Below, piece after piece: positions 23,180-33,769 of a DNA stretch of 64,000 nucleotides. Below the pieces are notes generated by a model. The model was not told the origin of the DNA and did not search any database. It saw only the letters and a program-made list of their open reading frames with translations. Where the stretch lies: positions 24,958,741 to 25,022,740 of the forward strand of contig CM068545.1 of assembly GCA_035048495.1 (NCBI GenBank), in the 5' to 3' direction. The stretch is from Euptelea pleiosperma. Taxonomy: Eukaryota; Streptophyta; Magnoliopsida; Ranunculales; Eupteleaceae. The position numbers and the translations under genes are program-made. How positions within the stretch are numbered: the first letter of the stretch is position 1; every line of letters begins with the position of its first letter.

Positions 23180-23531
23180 CAAGGTTTAAAAGAGGCCGTT
23201 TTAACGGTATAATGGACTGGGGGTGTTACCATTAAAATGGATTGTAACGGATAGGGGCAAAAATGAAAAAAAAAAAAACACAAAAAATGAATTTTAATGG
23301 AAATAACAGGAAAAGACGGAAAAAAAAATGGCGCTGAAATTCAAATTTTGAATTTCAAATTTTCAAAAATGAAAAAAATGGAATTTAACGAAAAAATAAC
23401 TGATTTTAACAGAAATAACAGTCTTTTTTCCAGATTTTAAAGGCCGTTATTTTCTAAGCATCAAAACAGTTCTTAACATAACGGACTTGGGGCGTTTAAC
23501 TGCTGTTAAAACGGCGTTATTTTAAACCGTG
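23180..23531. mobile_element. hAT-like AACGG foldback (family G), copy 3
   Basis: Ends CAAGGTTTAAAAGAGGCC and TTTTAAACCGTG. Exact eight-base flanks CATGAATC at 23172-23179 and 23532-23539. A stray arm fragment of the same family (TTAAAAGAGGCCGTTTTAAC) lies just upstream at about 23087-23107. Confidence 0.8.
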
Positions 23532-23731
23532 CATGAATCTTTTTACTCACACTTTTCTCCAACAAAATTATTTAGTATTTAGAAATATACATATGGATTG
23601 ATAGGAGCAGGTTCAATCCAATATCTTAACCCTAACCCGATCTTACGAAACGCCAGATCTAGCCGATCCAACAGATCAGATCAGAACGCAGGTCTACCTG
23701 ATCCATTGGCACCCTGGTTACCCTCCTCTCT

Positions 23732-24110
23732 GAGTAAATCTTACCTGACCACGGCTGGTCAAGTAGCTACCTGAACACCCACAATATAAGCCACGTGGCA
23801 ATTTCTTAGAGGACATTGACCATATAGATGTTTGTCCAATCGCTAGGTGGACATATAAACCCAAAATCAACCTGATAAGTGATTAAGCGTTAGTTGAAGT
23901 CATTTTCATGGATTGATTTTAACAGTAGAAATTTGAGCATTATTTACCATCATTTGATCCAAAGGTTTGAAATCACTAATCAGGCTGATTTTTGGTTTGT
24001 AGGTCCACTTAGGGATTGGCCAAACATCTATACAGTCAGCATCCTCTAAGAGTGTACCACGTGGCTCATATTATGGGTGGTCAGGGTCGGTGGTCAGGCA
24101 AGTTTTACTC
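23732..24110. mobile_element. Foldback MITE family A next to the PPR start
   Basis: Starts GAGTAAATCTTACCTGACCAC and ends CAGGCAAGTTTTACTC. Both arms carry CCACGTGG, and GACCATATAGATGTTTG faces CAAACATCTATACAGTC. The left flank CCCTCCTCTCT and right flank CCCTCCTCC look like a slightly altered nine-base duplication. It ends 88 bp before the PPR ATG, and its right-arm G-box (24058-24063) is about 135 bp upstream. Confidence 0.7.
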
Positions 24111-24198
24111 CCCTCCTCCCCATCCAAAAGTCAAAAGGAGCAAGCAAGGATAATAAAGCACTCGAAAGTACATCCGAGAACATAGACTAGTTTAAGTG

Positions 24199-26091
24199 AT
24201 GCCCCCAAAACAATCCACATTGCTCTGCTCAAAATCCATTCTGTCCTCATCATTCTCATCAACAATAGCTTCTAACCCTCACTATCACCCCACCTTGCTC
24301 AACCCATCTTCTTTCATTTCTTTTTCCACACTGAACCCTACACATACCCCAAAATCCTACACTCTCAAGAAGTGCATTGCACTCTTGCTAACATGTGCCT
24401 CCTCCAAACCCAAACTGAAGCAAATCCATGCCTTCTCCATCAGGCATGGTGTCCCTCTTACCGACCCAGACATGGGGAAACACCTCATCTTCACCCTTGT
24501 TTCTCTCTCAGGCCCCATGTCCTATGCCCACTACATATTCTCCCAAATACAAAACCCAAACATCTTCACTTGGAACACCATGATTAGAGGCTATGCTGAG
24601 AGTGAGAACCCTAGTCCAGCTATTCAACTCTACCACCAAATGCACATTTCCTCCATTGAACCTGACACCCACACCTACCCTTTTCTCCTCAAAGCCTGTG
24701 CAAGGTTAATGGATGTTAGAATTGGTGAAAAGATACATTCCATTGCTATAAGAAATGGATTTGAGTCCTTAGTCTTTGTTCAGAACACTTTGGTACATAT
24801 GTACTCTGCCTGTGGTCTTGCTGAGAGTGCACACAAGTTGTTTGAATTAATGCCTGAGAGAAATCTTGTGACTTGGAATTCTGTGATCAATGGATTTGCC
24901 GTCAATGGGAGGCCCAATGAGTCTCTGACCCTTTACAGGGAAATGGGTTTGGAAGGTGTTGAGCCAGATGGGTTCACCATGGTTAGCTTGCTCACTGCTT
25001 GTGCTGAGCTTGGAGCCTTGGCTTTGGGTAGGAGGGCCCATGTATACATGTTGAAGGTTGGTTTGAATGGGAACTTGCATGCTGGGAATGCTCTTGTAGA
25101 CCTCTATGCAAAGTGTGGGAGCATTGGGGAGGCACATATGGTCTTTGATGAAATGGGGTTGAGAAGTGTGGTATCTTGGACTTCTTTGATTGTGGGCTTG
25201 GCTGTTAATGGGTTTGGTAAGGAAGCACTTGAGCTTTTTGGGGAGTTGGAGGGTGAGGGGTTGGTGCCTAGTGAGATCACTTTTGTTGGGGTCTTGTATG
25301 CATGTAGTCATTGTGGGATGGTGAATGAGGGGTTTGGGTACTTCAAGAGGATGACAGAGGAATATGGTATTGTGCCTAAGATAGAGCACTATGGTTGCCT
25401 GGTTGATTTGCTAGGTAGGGCAGGGTTTGTACAAGAAGCACACGAATTTATTCAAAATATGCCATTACAGCCCAATGCTGTTGTCTGGAGGACCTTGTTG
25501 GGCGCGTGCATGATACATGGGCATTTGTCTCTAGGGGAGATCGCACGAGCCCAACTCCTTCGATTAGAACCTAAACATTGTGGTGATTTTGTCCTCCTCT
25601 CCAACCTCTATGCATCTGAGGGGCGATGGTCAGATGTGCAAAAGGTGAGGAAAACAATGTTAAGGGAAGGAGTGAGGAAAACCCCAGGCCATAGTCTTGT
25701 TGAGCTGCGGAACTGTGTTCATGAATTTGTCATGGGCGATAAGTCGCATCCCCAAAGTAGGGAGATATACAAGATGCTAGAAGAGATCATGAAGAAGTTG
25801 AAGCTAGAAGGGTATGTGCCTCGAACGTCAAATGTGCTTGCGGACATAGAAGAGGAGGAGAAGGAGAACACTCTATGTTATCATAGTGAGAAGATTGCAA
25901 TTGCTTTTGTGCTAATCAACACTACCCCTAGGACCCCAATTAGGGTTGTGAAGAACTTGAGGGTTTGCGCGGATTGTCACTTAGCAATTAAGCTCATCTC
26001 GAAGGCTTTTGATCGAGAGATTATCGTTAGGGATCGTAGTCGATTTCACCATTTTAGAGATGGGTCTTGTTCTTGTAGAGACTATTGGTGA
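24199..26091 (+). CDS. DYW-class pentatricopeptide repeat protein, At4g21065-like
   Basis: Single uninterrupted ORF of 630 residues. I place the start at the ATG at 24199; the open frame begins one codon earlier with GTG. Residues 1 to about 60 are rich in Ser/Thr and poor in acidic residues, as in organelle targeting peptides. PLS-type PPR motifs follow (for example FTWNTMIRGYAESENPSPAI and LVTWNSVINGFAVNGRPNES), then an E region (VVWRTLLGACMIHG), a PG box (KTPGHSLVEL) and the DYW domain ending in the diagnostic DYW. The deaminase-like zinc ligands are intact: HSE near 562-564, CADC near 590-593 and CSC near 624-626. DYW proteins bind organelle transcripts and many specify C-to-U editing. 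From memory the closest Arabidopsis relative is At4g21065, whose sequence reads very similarly. Target transcript unknown. Confidence 0.93.
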   Translation: MPPKQSTLLCSKSILSSSFSSTIASNPHYHPTLLNPSSFISFSTLNPTHTPKSYTLKKCIALLLTCASSKPKLKQIHAFSIRHGVPLTDPDMGKHLIFTLVSLSGPMSYAHYIFSQIQNPNIFTWNTMIRGYAESENPSPAIQLYHQMHISSIEPDTHTYPFLLKACARLMDVRIGEKIHSIAIRNGFESLVFVQNTLVHMYSACGLAESAHKLFELMPERNLVTWNSVINGFAVNGRPNESLTLYREMGLEGVEPDGFTMVSLLTACAELGALALGRRAHVYMLKVGLNGNLHAGNALVDLYAKCGSIGEAHMVFDEMGLRSVVSWTSLIVGLAVNGFGKEALELFGELEGEGLVPSEITFVGVLYACSHCGMVNEGFGYFKRMTEEYGIVPKIEHYGCLVDLLGRAGFVQEAHEFIQNMPLQPNAVVWRTLLGACMIHGHLSLGEIARAQLLRLEPKHCGDFVLLSNLYASEGRWSDVQKVRKTMLREGVRKTPGHSLVELRNCVHEFVMGDKSHPQSREIYKMLEEIMKKLKLEGYVPRTSNVLADIEEEEKENTLCYHSEKIAIAFVLINTTPRTPIRVVKNLRVCADCHLAIKLISKAFDREIIVRDRSRFHHFRDGSCSCRDYW

Positions 26092-26331
26092 ATTGCCCAT
26101 TTAGTGGTTATGACAAGTTATTTATTTTGATGATTACACATGGGTTTAATCTACATTAATAGTGAACTCAACATCATTAATCCAAATTAAAAAGCACTTC
26201 TACAATTTGAAGAGACATTACTATTTATTTGAACTTACATTTTATTTCTTTTTCTTATCCAAGAAATTTTTAAATTTATAAAGCTCCCAACCGCGCAACG
26301 TCCAGGGATAGATCATCCGATCACAACCTAG

Positions 26332-26337
26332 AATAAA
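26332..26337 (+). promoter_or_regulatory. Possible polyadenylation signal of the PPR gene
   Basis: AATAAA about 240 bp after the stop codon. Plant signals are loose, so this is only a candidate. Confidence 0.3.
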
Positions 26338-27589
26338 GATGTTTCAAAACATCAACATGAGACTTATCAAAATAAGAGGTTCTGATGTCATAAAAGGCAT
26401 GCCTCGAGGCATGTGAGACTTATACGCCTCAATGCGAGGTGCTTATTTGAGTCTTAAGCCTCAACGGGATTTTTTGAGGCGTAAGCCTCAAGGCATGAAG
26501 CTAAGCCTCGACTATGCACGATAAATAGGTGGACCAAATGTTTGAAAAAATATTTTTAAAATATTTTTTATTTTTTTTTCAAATTACTCCCTAATAGTTT
26601 TTTATGTCAAAAACAACCTAAAAGAAGATGATTTTAATTATCTTCTTCCTCTCATTCGTGAAAATCAAAACCCTTAACTTATTTTGCCATAGTTTTCACA
26701 TATAAAGAAAATTTTCATAGTTCACTCATTTCTTTTGATTTCGATGCCGCCACTTTCTATGGGTTTCTTGCAAAAAAATGAATCAAATACACATGATTAA
26801 GCAAATGTTTATTCTATTTTTAAGGTAAGAGCCTAAAAAAACTTTCCTTTTCTAAATAATAGTTAACATATGTATTCAAAAGCTTTTTTTTTATCCTTTA
26901 TCTTAGTTCATTTTTTTTTTTCCTATTTTTGCATGATGTTTGTTAAAAGATGATGAAAGAAGTTGGTGGTAATAGGAGAGAACCTGCATAGAAGAATGGG
27001 ATTGAAGTAGAAAGGCCTAATAAGAGGTCGAGAAAGACTTATATTTACGTCGGATGCAATTATTATAGTACAATCATAAAATGAGGTGTGAAAAAAATGA
27101 ATGATTATCTTATGGTACCTCAAAAAAATATCCAAATTCGAACAATTCTGTGGATTGGTATAAATTTGTGACAAATGCAATTTTTTGAGTCAGTATAGCC
27201 TATTTCGGAATATTTATAGTGTCCCTTTTATATAGTCCTGTTAATTCATTTTTCCAGAATTTGGACTTATTAAATTTGTTTGTTAAAATGGGTCCTAAGA
27301 GAATTTCTTTATGTAGAAGGATAGCCAATGATGTTGAAAAATGAAAGATTATATTTCAAAAGGAATAGAGATAAGGCATATTGAATGGATTGTTCAAAAA
27401 ATTGCCTCTGAAGAGGAGGAAGTGCAATAGAGCCTTCATCATGGCATAATAACATTTATGAACTCGATGTCAATATCTTTAAGATGGTGAGCTCAGATAA
27501 GTTTGCTGCCAAACAGTCTAAGGCAAGAGTTGTAGACACCCAATTTTGGCACGATCTCCTAACTCGATGATTGATGATCTTGATTTTTT
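26338..27589. other. Gene-free stretch with a GCCTC-rich repeat
   Basis: At 26390-26520 reiterated GCCTC/GAGGC words (GGCATGCCTCGAGGCATG, GAGGCGTAAGCCTCAAGGC) form a dispersed repeat related in style to 63655-63800. The remainder is AT-rich with no recognised exon. Confidence 0.4.
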
Positions 27590-28542
27590 ATTTATTAATC
27601 GATGTACATTATACTCTTAGCCCAACATCTCTTCTAAAGTTCTATTTTTCCTTTCTACTACTACATTTTTTTTGTAGTGTACTAAGTTGTTAGTTGCTTT
27701 TCAATCCCATAATCTTCACAGAAGCGTATGAACTCAATACTGATGTACTCTCTTCTTTGATCTTTTAATTTAGTAATTTTTTGCCTTATCCTTATAAGCC
27801 TTGAATTTCTCCAAGCACTCGTCATTTGTCTTTAGCAGTTTTATGTAGGCATATCTCAATGATCATCGATGAGAGTAATAAAATAATTCTTTTGTCACGC
27901 GAAATAAAGTTCATTTCACAAATATTAGCGTGAAGTTCTAAAGGCTTCAAATTCCTTTCTACTGGTTTGAAGGGTATTTTGATAATATTTACTTATTGCA
28001 ATAAACATACTTGTCAACATGATTATTGTCGTAATTTTAAATTAAGCCTTGATTAACCATTCTATTAATTGATTTAAGTTTTCGTGACCAAGTCTACCAT
28101 GCAAAAGATCAAGAGACTCAATGGCATAAGCAAAAATCATTTCATTTTCAACATTGAGTTTGAACATGACATTTACAAAATCACCCTTTCCTAAAAGCAT
28201 CTTTTTGGACAAAATAAATTTGTTTGACCTAAAGATCATCTTGAATCCAAACTCAGAGAAAAGAGAACCCAAAACGAGATTTTTTACAGATGTCAGGCAC
28301 ATGTAAAACATTTTTAAGGTGATGACCTGAGAAGTAAACTTCAGATCCACTATGTCCTTTCTAATAATTTTGGGAGTCAAAGTGTTCTCCATGAACATGT
28401 TCATATCATCCCGAATTAATTCATATGATTTGAACAAATTCTTATCACTAGAGATGTGATGAGTCGCTCTAATGTCAATCCGGCCACCACTTCACTTCAT
28501 ATCCTCCAACAAGGCTCCACTGACTATATGGTAATCATGCCA

Positions 28543-28567
28543 TTGTTGTTGTTGTTGTTGTTGTTGT
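28543..28567. repeat. (TTG)n microsatellite
   Basis: Consecutive TTG units within the copia remnant. Confidence 0.9.
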
Positions 28568-28665
28568 CTTATCATTCTTACGACTATGGTAATTCTTTTC
28601 TTCCCATAGTTAAAACATTCTTTTTTATGTTAACTTTCATAAAGTCAACCTTGATAGTATTTTCC

Positions 28666-28922
28666 CATGGTTTTAAAAACGGCCATTTAAATGTTAACGC
28701 CCCAAGCCTGTTTCCGTTAAAACACGTTTTGATGCTTTGAAAAAAATGGCCATTTTTTTCGTTTTAACGGCCGTTAAAATCATTTTAAAAGCCATTAAAT
28801 TCTGAAATTTTTTGTGAAAAAAATGGCCGTTAAATCTGTTAAATTTCAGGGTTTTTTTTTTTCCAAATTTTGAATTTTGAATTCCAGAGCCATTTTTTCC
28901 GTTAAATTCCATTTTTTCCATT
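28666..28922. mobile_element. Half copy of hAT-like AACGG foldback (family G)
   Basis: Starts CATGGTTTTAAAAACGGCC, the outer end of the family in inverse orientation. It continues through GTTAACGCCCCAAGCC and the central GAATTCCAGAGCC region, then ends at host copia sequence without the second arm. Confidence 0.65.
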
Positions 28923-29647
28923 TTGGATTATTGATCTCGTTTGCAATAGTTTTCAATTTCGGGACTTGATCAGAAATCAATATTTCATCATCCATTTTGA
29001 AATCTATGTAATTTCCAACTAAAAATTTCTTAATGTTGACCTCTATGCGTTTTTGAATTATGTGGAAAATATCCCACAATTTATTTTCTTCAACTATATA
29101 ATGGCAGGTAATGATCATTAACCCACTTGTTAATCTTACCGTTTATTTGATTAGCCAATTTGGTTTTGTAAAACAATTCAAATGGTAAAAAGGGGATTTG
29201 TAAGGGTGTCAACGGGTTTGGTTCCGGTTCGGGGCCAATGTACCCAGAACCAGAACCTAATGTGTGATGGTACCGATTCCTATCCGTTGCAGTTGTGGTG
29301 CCAAAACAAGTAGATCGAAAACCAGAAATTGTCTTTTTTGGATGATTTTATTAGCCAAAAAATGACTTATTTTGGGTTTGCCAAACGGCCCCTAATATAC
29401 GATTCTCCATCAGGTATCAGGTACCTAGGTGTCATATGAATAATGTAAAATAAATAAATTAATTAAATAAATAATTTTTATTTTAAAGCTTAACTATAAA
29501 GCCAAAACCAGGGTTGACATCCACGCGGGCTTCACTCAAGCAGAGCATAACTTTGATGATAGAGGTCCATCATCAACGTTGATGATAGATGCTTGTGTAG
29601 GCAACGTGGCACAATATTAGAGACTACTGACGTACAGATGTTTAGCC

Positions 29648-30082
29648 CAAGGTTTAAAGGAGGCCGTTCTAACAGTTAAACGGACTGGGGGCGTTACCGT
29701 TTAAACGGCTGTTAAAACGGATTGAAACGGCCAGGGGCAAAAATGGAAAAAAAATGGAATTTAACGGATTTTAACGATTTTAACGGAAAAAAATGGAAAA
29801 AATGGCGCTGAAATTCAAATTTCGAAATTTGAAAATTTAAAAAAAAAATTGGAATTAAACGGATTTTAATGGAAATTAAACAGATTTTAACGGAATTAAA
29901 CGGATTTAACGGCCGTTTTTTTTATAATTTTTTTCAGAATTAAACGGCTGTTTAAACAATTTTAACGGCGTTAAAACAAAAAAAACGGCCGTTTTTTTCA
30001 AAACCGATAAAACGTGTTTAAACAGTTTTAAAAGAAACGGGCTTGGGGCATTACCGTTTAAACGGCCGTTTTTAAAACCATG
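29648..30082. mobile_element. hAT-like AACGG foldback (family G), copy 4
   Basis: Exact eight-base flanks GTTTAGCC (29640-29647, 30083-30090). Ends CAAGGTTTAAAGGAGGCC and GGCCGTTTTTAAAACCATG. Interrupts a family A arm within GATGTTTAGCCCATC, whose uninterrupted form is seen in other copies, so the insertion and its direction in time are clear. Confidence 0.85.
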
Positions 30083-30304
30083 GTTTAGCCCATCTTTAGG
30101 TAGACCTAAATAACCAAAATATGCCTGATTAGTGATTTCTAACATTTGGATCTGAGTACCCCAAATAAATGTTCAAAAATGGACGGATAAAAATTACTAA
30201 TCTGGTTAGATTTTGGTATGTAAATCCATCTAAGGATGGGCCAAACATATATACGGTCAGTGGTCTCTAAGAGTGTGACACGTAGCTCAAACTGTGGTTT
30301 CAAC

Positions 30305-30563
30305 CAAAGTTTAAAAAATGGCCGTTATAACGAATTCGGACCTCCCATGTTACGTTATGGACCATTAAAACGCCCAAAAAATAACGGCTGTTATAACAAA
30401 AATAATGACCGTTATTTTCTGAAAAAAATTGTGAAAAAAGGCTGTTTTTTTCGTTTTTGAAATTCAAATTTTAAAATTTGAATTTCAGCGCCTTTTTTCC
30501 GTTATAAAAAACGGTAATGCCTCCGGTCCGTTATACTGTTATAACAGTCCCCTTTAAACCTTG
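30305..30563. mobile_element. hAT-like AACGG foldback (family G), copy 5
   Basis: Exact eight-base flanks GTTTCAAC (30297-30304, 30564-30571). Ends CAAAGTTTAAAAAATGGCC and CCCTTTAAACCTTG. This short 259 bp variant uses CGTTATAACGG words. Confidence 0.85.
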
Positions 30564-30715
30564 GTTTCAACATTGACGAGGCCCCTACAATCACTCACGT
30601 GCAATGCACATGCCGCCCCTATTTGTTTAAAGACAATCATTAATTCCAATTATTTTTTATAATAAAAAATAAAAATAAAAAAACCTACAAAAATACTCTT
30701 AGAAAATGTTTTGAG

Positions 30716-31666
30716 CAAGGTTTAAAAGAGGCCATTTTAACGGTAAAAAGAACTGGGGGCGTTACCGTTAAAACGAATTATAACGGACAGGAAGAAAAAT
30801 GAAACAAAAAAGAATTTAATGGACGCTGAAATTCAAAATTGAAATTTTGAAATTTGAATTTGAAATTTCCAAAATGAAAAAGTGGAAAAATAACGGAAAT
30901 AACGGCCTTTTTTCCCACAATTTTTTTCAGAAAATAATGACCGGTAAAACAAAAAAAGGCCGTTATTTTCTAAGCGTCAAAACAGTTCGTAACACAACGG
31001 ACTTGGGAAGTTACCGTTTTAACGGTGTTATGTTAAACCAAGGTTTAAAGGAGGCCATTTTAACGGTTAAACGGAATGGGGGCGTTACCGTTTAAACGGC
31101 CGTTAAAACGGATTGGAACGGTCAGGGGCAAAAATGGGAAAAAAATGAGAAAAACGGATTTTAACGGTTTTAACGATTTTAACGGATTTTAACGGAAAAA
31201 ACAGAAAAAGTGGCGCTGAAATTCAAATTTTGAAATTTTAAATTTTAAAAAAAAATGGAATTTAACGGATTTTAACGGAATTAAACGGTTTTAACGGCCT
31301 TTATTTCACAAAAAATTTCGAAATTAAACGGCTGTTTAAACGATTTTAACGGCCGTTTAAACTATTTTAACGGCCGTTAAAACAAAAAAATGGACCGTTA
31401 AAATCGTTTAACCAGCCGTTTAATTTCGAAAAAATTTGTGAAAAAAACGGCCATTAAAACCGTTTAATTTCCATTAAAATCCGTTAAATTCCGTTTTTTT
31501 TTTAAATTTCAAAATTTGAATTTCAGCGCCACTTTTTCCGTTTTTTTCCATTTAATTCAGTTTTTTCCCATTTTTGCCCCTGACCGTTTCAATCCGTTTT
31601 AACGGCCGTTTAAACGGTAACGCCCCCAGTCCGTTTAACTGTTAAAACGGCCTCCTTTAAACCTTG
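30716..31666. mobile_element. Composite of two AACGG foldbacks upstream of PSAK
   Basis: A first unit (30716 to about 31038, CAAGGTTTAAAAGAGGCC start) runs directly into a second, longer unit (31039-31666) that is almost entirely a palindrome: the left half from 31039 is mirrored by the right half up to CCTCCTTTAAACCTTG. Outer flanks GTTTTGAG (30708-30715) and GGTTTGAG (31667-31674) agree at seven of eight, while the internal junction shows no duplication. The two units therefore behave as one insertion or were fused later. Ends about 335 bp upstream of the PSAK ATG. Confidence 0.75.
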
Positions 31667-31779
31667 GGTTTGAGTACACATTTGGGGATATGTCTGACGT
31701 TTATAGATGGTAATAACGATCTTATAACTTTAGATTTTTCCCAAAGGCATAATGAACAAAATCTTAAACATGACCAAAC

Positions 31780-31820
31780 CTTATCCATTGGCAAGAACCC
31801 AATCATATTGTGACACGTCA
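31780..31820 (+). promoter_or_regulatory. Candidate light-responsive promoter elements of PSAK
   Basis: CTTATCC (reverse of the I-box GATAAG core) at 31780-31786 is next to ATTGG (reverse CCAAT). GACACGTCA with an ACGT core is at 31812-31820. Such elements are common in nuclear photosynthesis promoters and lie about 180-220 bp upstream of the start codon. Functional role is inferred. Confidence 0.35.
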
Positions 31821-31931
31821 GCAACAAGTATCTAAGTGTATCCAACCATAGCATTTTGGAACCACAATCATCTCATGTGGTTGTCGTGTAGATCCAATCT
31901 CCACACCGGTTTAAAGCCATTTGAACCCCCC

Positions 31932-31948
31932 AGAGAGAGAGAGAGAGA
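31932..31948. repeat. (AG)n tract in PSAK leader
   Basis: Eight AG units about 55 bp before the PSAK ATG. Purine/pyrimidine dinucleotide tracts are frequent in plant 5' leaders. Confidence 0.85.
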
Positions 31949-32000
31949 ACAAAATATTAGAAAAAAAGGCTCCTTTTTCTTCCATCATTCTCTACTAGCA

Positions 32001-33769
32001 ATGGCAGCGCAGCTCGCCTCCTCAACGGCTGTGATGACTTCTCTCCCTCAATTCAGTGGTCTTAGGCTCAAACCATCCTCTGCCCGTGTACAGAGCCTGG
32101 TGAGTGTCCTGCCTCATCCTACCCTCTCGATTTCTTGATTTTATTTTATTTTTAATTCGTGGAAATTCGACCTGAGGTGAATTATTAGGTGCACCTGATG
32201 TGTACCATGAGCTCAATGCTTCTTGAAACTATACAGCACATCCGGAGTGATGTGTCACACCCAGATTTGCTGCACGTATTCTCTGTGATCCTTGAGAATA
32301 CCTTTAGGCCCTGCTTGGTTTGCTGCATTGGGATGCAAATGTAATGTACCCACTTGCCACGGTTTAGAAATTGCAGAAAAAGGTGCTCTCTGCAATTTCT
32401 TGATTTAATTAGTTTTTTGTTAGGGGTGTGTGGGGAAATTTTTGATCTACCAGCTCCCAAAATGCCACGTGTCACGTTCTTTGGGCCCATTGATTGATGG
32501 ACCTACAGACAAAAATTTAGAATGTTTTTCTAGCTGTTGGATTCGAGCATTTATTCATCGTTGCTTCCTTAACAGGCCCATGAGTGGACTTTCAAGCCCA
32601 TAATAGAAAATGCTTGATTTCAATGGCTAGAAATCATCGATCAGTTTGATTTTTTGTGCATGTATATTCACCAAGGGGTGTGTCAAATGTTCGTGGTAAG
32701 CAGGCTCATAAGAGTGCCGCGTGGCATTTTTGTGGGCTGGGATTGAAACTTTTTTATTTTCTTCCTTAGTCACTCTTTTGCTTCCACATCACATACATGG
32801 TCACTAAGCTAGACAGTCCAATTGATTGTCCAAGTCCGATACTCCGATTAAGCCAATCGTATTAAGACATACTTTAATTGATCTTCTAAGCGGGGCCCAT
32901 TAGAAACGGTTGTGTAGGTCGTTAATGGGCTAGTTGACCTGATGGCATTTTAGGTCCACCCCGTATAGTCGGGCTTGGGTTGCATTTATATGCCATAAGG
33001 CCTGGGCTTTATTTTAGAGCTTATAACCGGGCTCGGGTCTGACAGGTTAGACCCAATTGGCCCATATAGTTGAGATCTCAAAATTATTTAATCCTATGTA
33101 TCATGACTTATGTATGTACTAATTATTTGGCAGTGACAGTTTACTATTTTTAACTAGTTAATTATAGTATGAAATAAACTAAAAGTCCAAATTAATGTCC
33201 ATAATTAGAATAAATAAAAATATTTAGAAGTTGATTAAACCCACACTACATAATTACTTAGCGGGCCAAGCTCGGGTTGAGCTCAAGCTTGTAGATATAT
33301 TCATGGACCAGTAATATTGTCTCTGTGTCACTGCATAGGCGACAATTCGACCAATTAGGCAGCAGGGAAAGGGAGCGTTGGGTGCTCGCTGCAGCTTCAT
33401 CGGCTCGCCGACAAATTTGGTAAGCATTTCACAAATAAGTTTCTTTAACTTAATTATCTTTGATTTTTTTTACTTCCTCCATGGATAATTTAGGGTTTGA
33501 TTAAATGCTAAATCAAGAAATTAAATTTCTGTATTGGACAGATAATGGTGACAGCCACAAGCCTAATGTTATTTGCTGGAAGGTTTGGATTGGCTCCATC
33601 AGCAAACAGGAAGGCCACAGCAGGCTTGAAGCTTGAGACAAGGAATTCAGGCCTACAAACTGGAGACCCAGCTGGTTTCACCCTTGCAGATACATTGGCA
33701 TGTGGAACTGTAGGCCACATCATTGGTGTTGGAGTTGTTTTAGGCCTTAAGAACATTGGTGTAATATAA
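32001..33769 (+). CDS. PSAK: Photosystem I reaction centre subunit K (PsaK), chloroplast precursor
   Basis: Three exons join in frame: 32001-32099, 33339-33419 and 33542-33769. Donors are GTGAGT and GTAAGC; acceptors are GCATAG and GGACAG. They give a 135-residue precursor, close to the family's usual 130. The first 45 or so residues ([18 protein letters not shown]) are a Ser/Ala-rich transit peptide. The mature part has [12 protein letters not shown], then two membrane helices (about 62-78 and 109-129) joined by the conserved loop [12 protein letters not shown] and [14 protein letters not shown], ending [17 protein letters not shown]. PsaK is a two-helix thylakoid protein that helps bind light-harvesting complex I at the edge of photosystem I. 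Intron 1 (1239 bp) contains a foldback element and a PIF-like fragment; intron 2 is 122 bp. No disabling change is seen. Confidence 0.96.
32304..32440. mobile_element. PIF/Harbinger-like terminal fragment in PSAK intron 1
   Basis: TAGGCCCTGCTTGGTTTGCTGCA resembles the left end at 34072 and the one at 21514. No matching right end within the intron. Directly followed by a family B foldback, the same arrangement as at 21514-22052. Confidence 0.4.
32448..32745. mobile_element. Foldback MITE family B, copy 3, in PSAK intron 1
   Basis: Arms CCAGCTCCCAAAATGCCACG and CGTGGCATTTTTGTGGGCTGG are inverted. The centre has TTGGATTCGAGCATTTATTC and GGCTAGAAATCATCGATCAG as in 21767-22052. Carries a CACGTG core at the left arm. 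Non-coding, removed by splicing. Confidence 0.6.

Larger units (their letters stand above)
27590..29160 (-). pseudogene. Ty1/copia retrotransposon remnant (gag to integrase)
   Basis: On the minus strand, in order: a gag piece (FLVGNYIDFKMDD, ISDQVPKLKTIANEI, about 28920-29070), a frame-broken zinc-knuckle region near 28570-28620, a GAG-pre-integrase motif (LDLLHGRLGHENLNQL, about 28050-28110) and integrase-core fragments such as ITLIDDH, ECLEKFK-like and NRTLEEMLG-like sequence down to about 27595. Many stops and frameshifts. No LTRs found. A half copy of an AACGG foldback (28666-28922) and a deletion separate gag from the zinc knuckle. Inactive. Confidence 0.7.
29489..30622 (+). mobile_element. 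Decayed non-autonomous Helitron with three nested elements
   Basis: The left end (ACTATAAAGCCAAAACCAGG, GGGTTGACATCCACG) aligns with the 5' end of the better Helitron at 39565-40065 read on the minus strand. The right end has the hairpin-like CACGTGCAATGCACATG followed by CCGCCCCTAT. Inside is a family A foldback module (about 29600-30300), itself interrupted by family G copies at 29648-30082 and 30305-30563. The terminal CTRR is degenerate, so boundaries are approximate. Confidence 0.45.

Noticed and set aside
24847..25389. 180-codon minus-strand ORF overlapping the PPR gene
   Set aside because: It is antisense to well-conserved PPR motifs and has no motif of its own.
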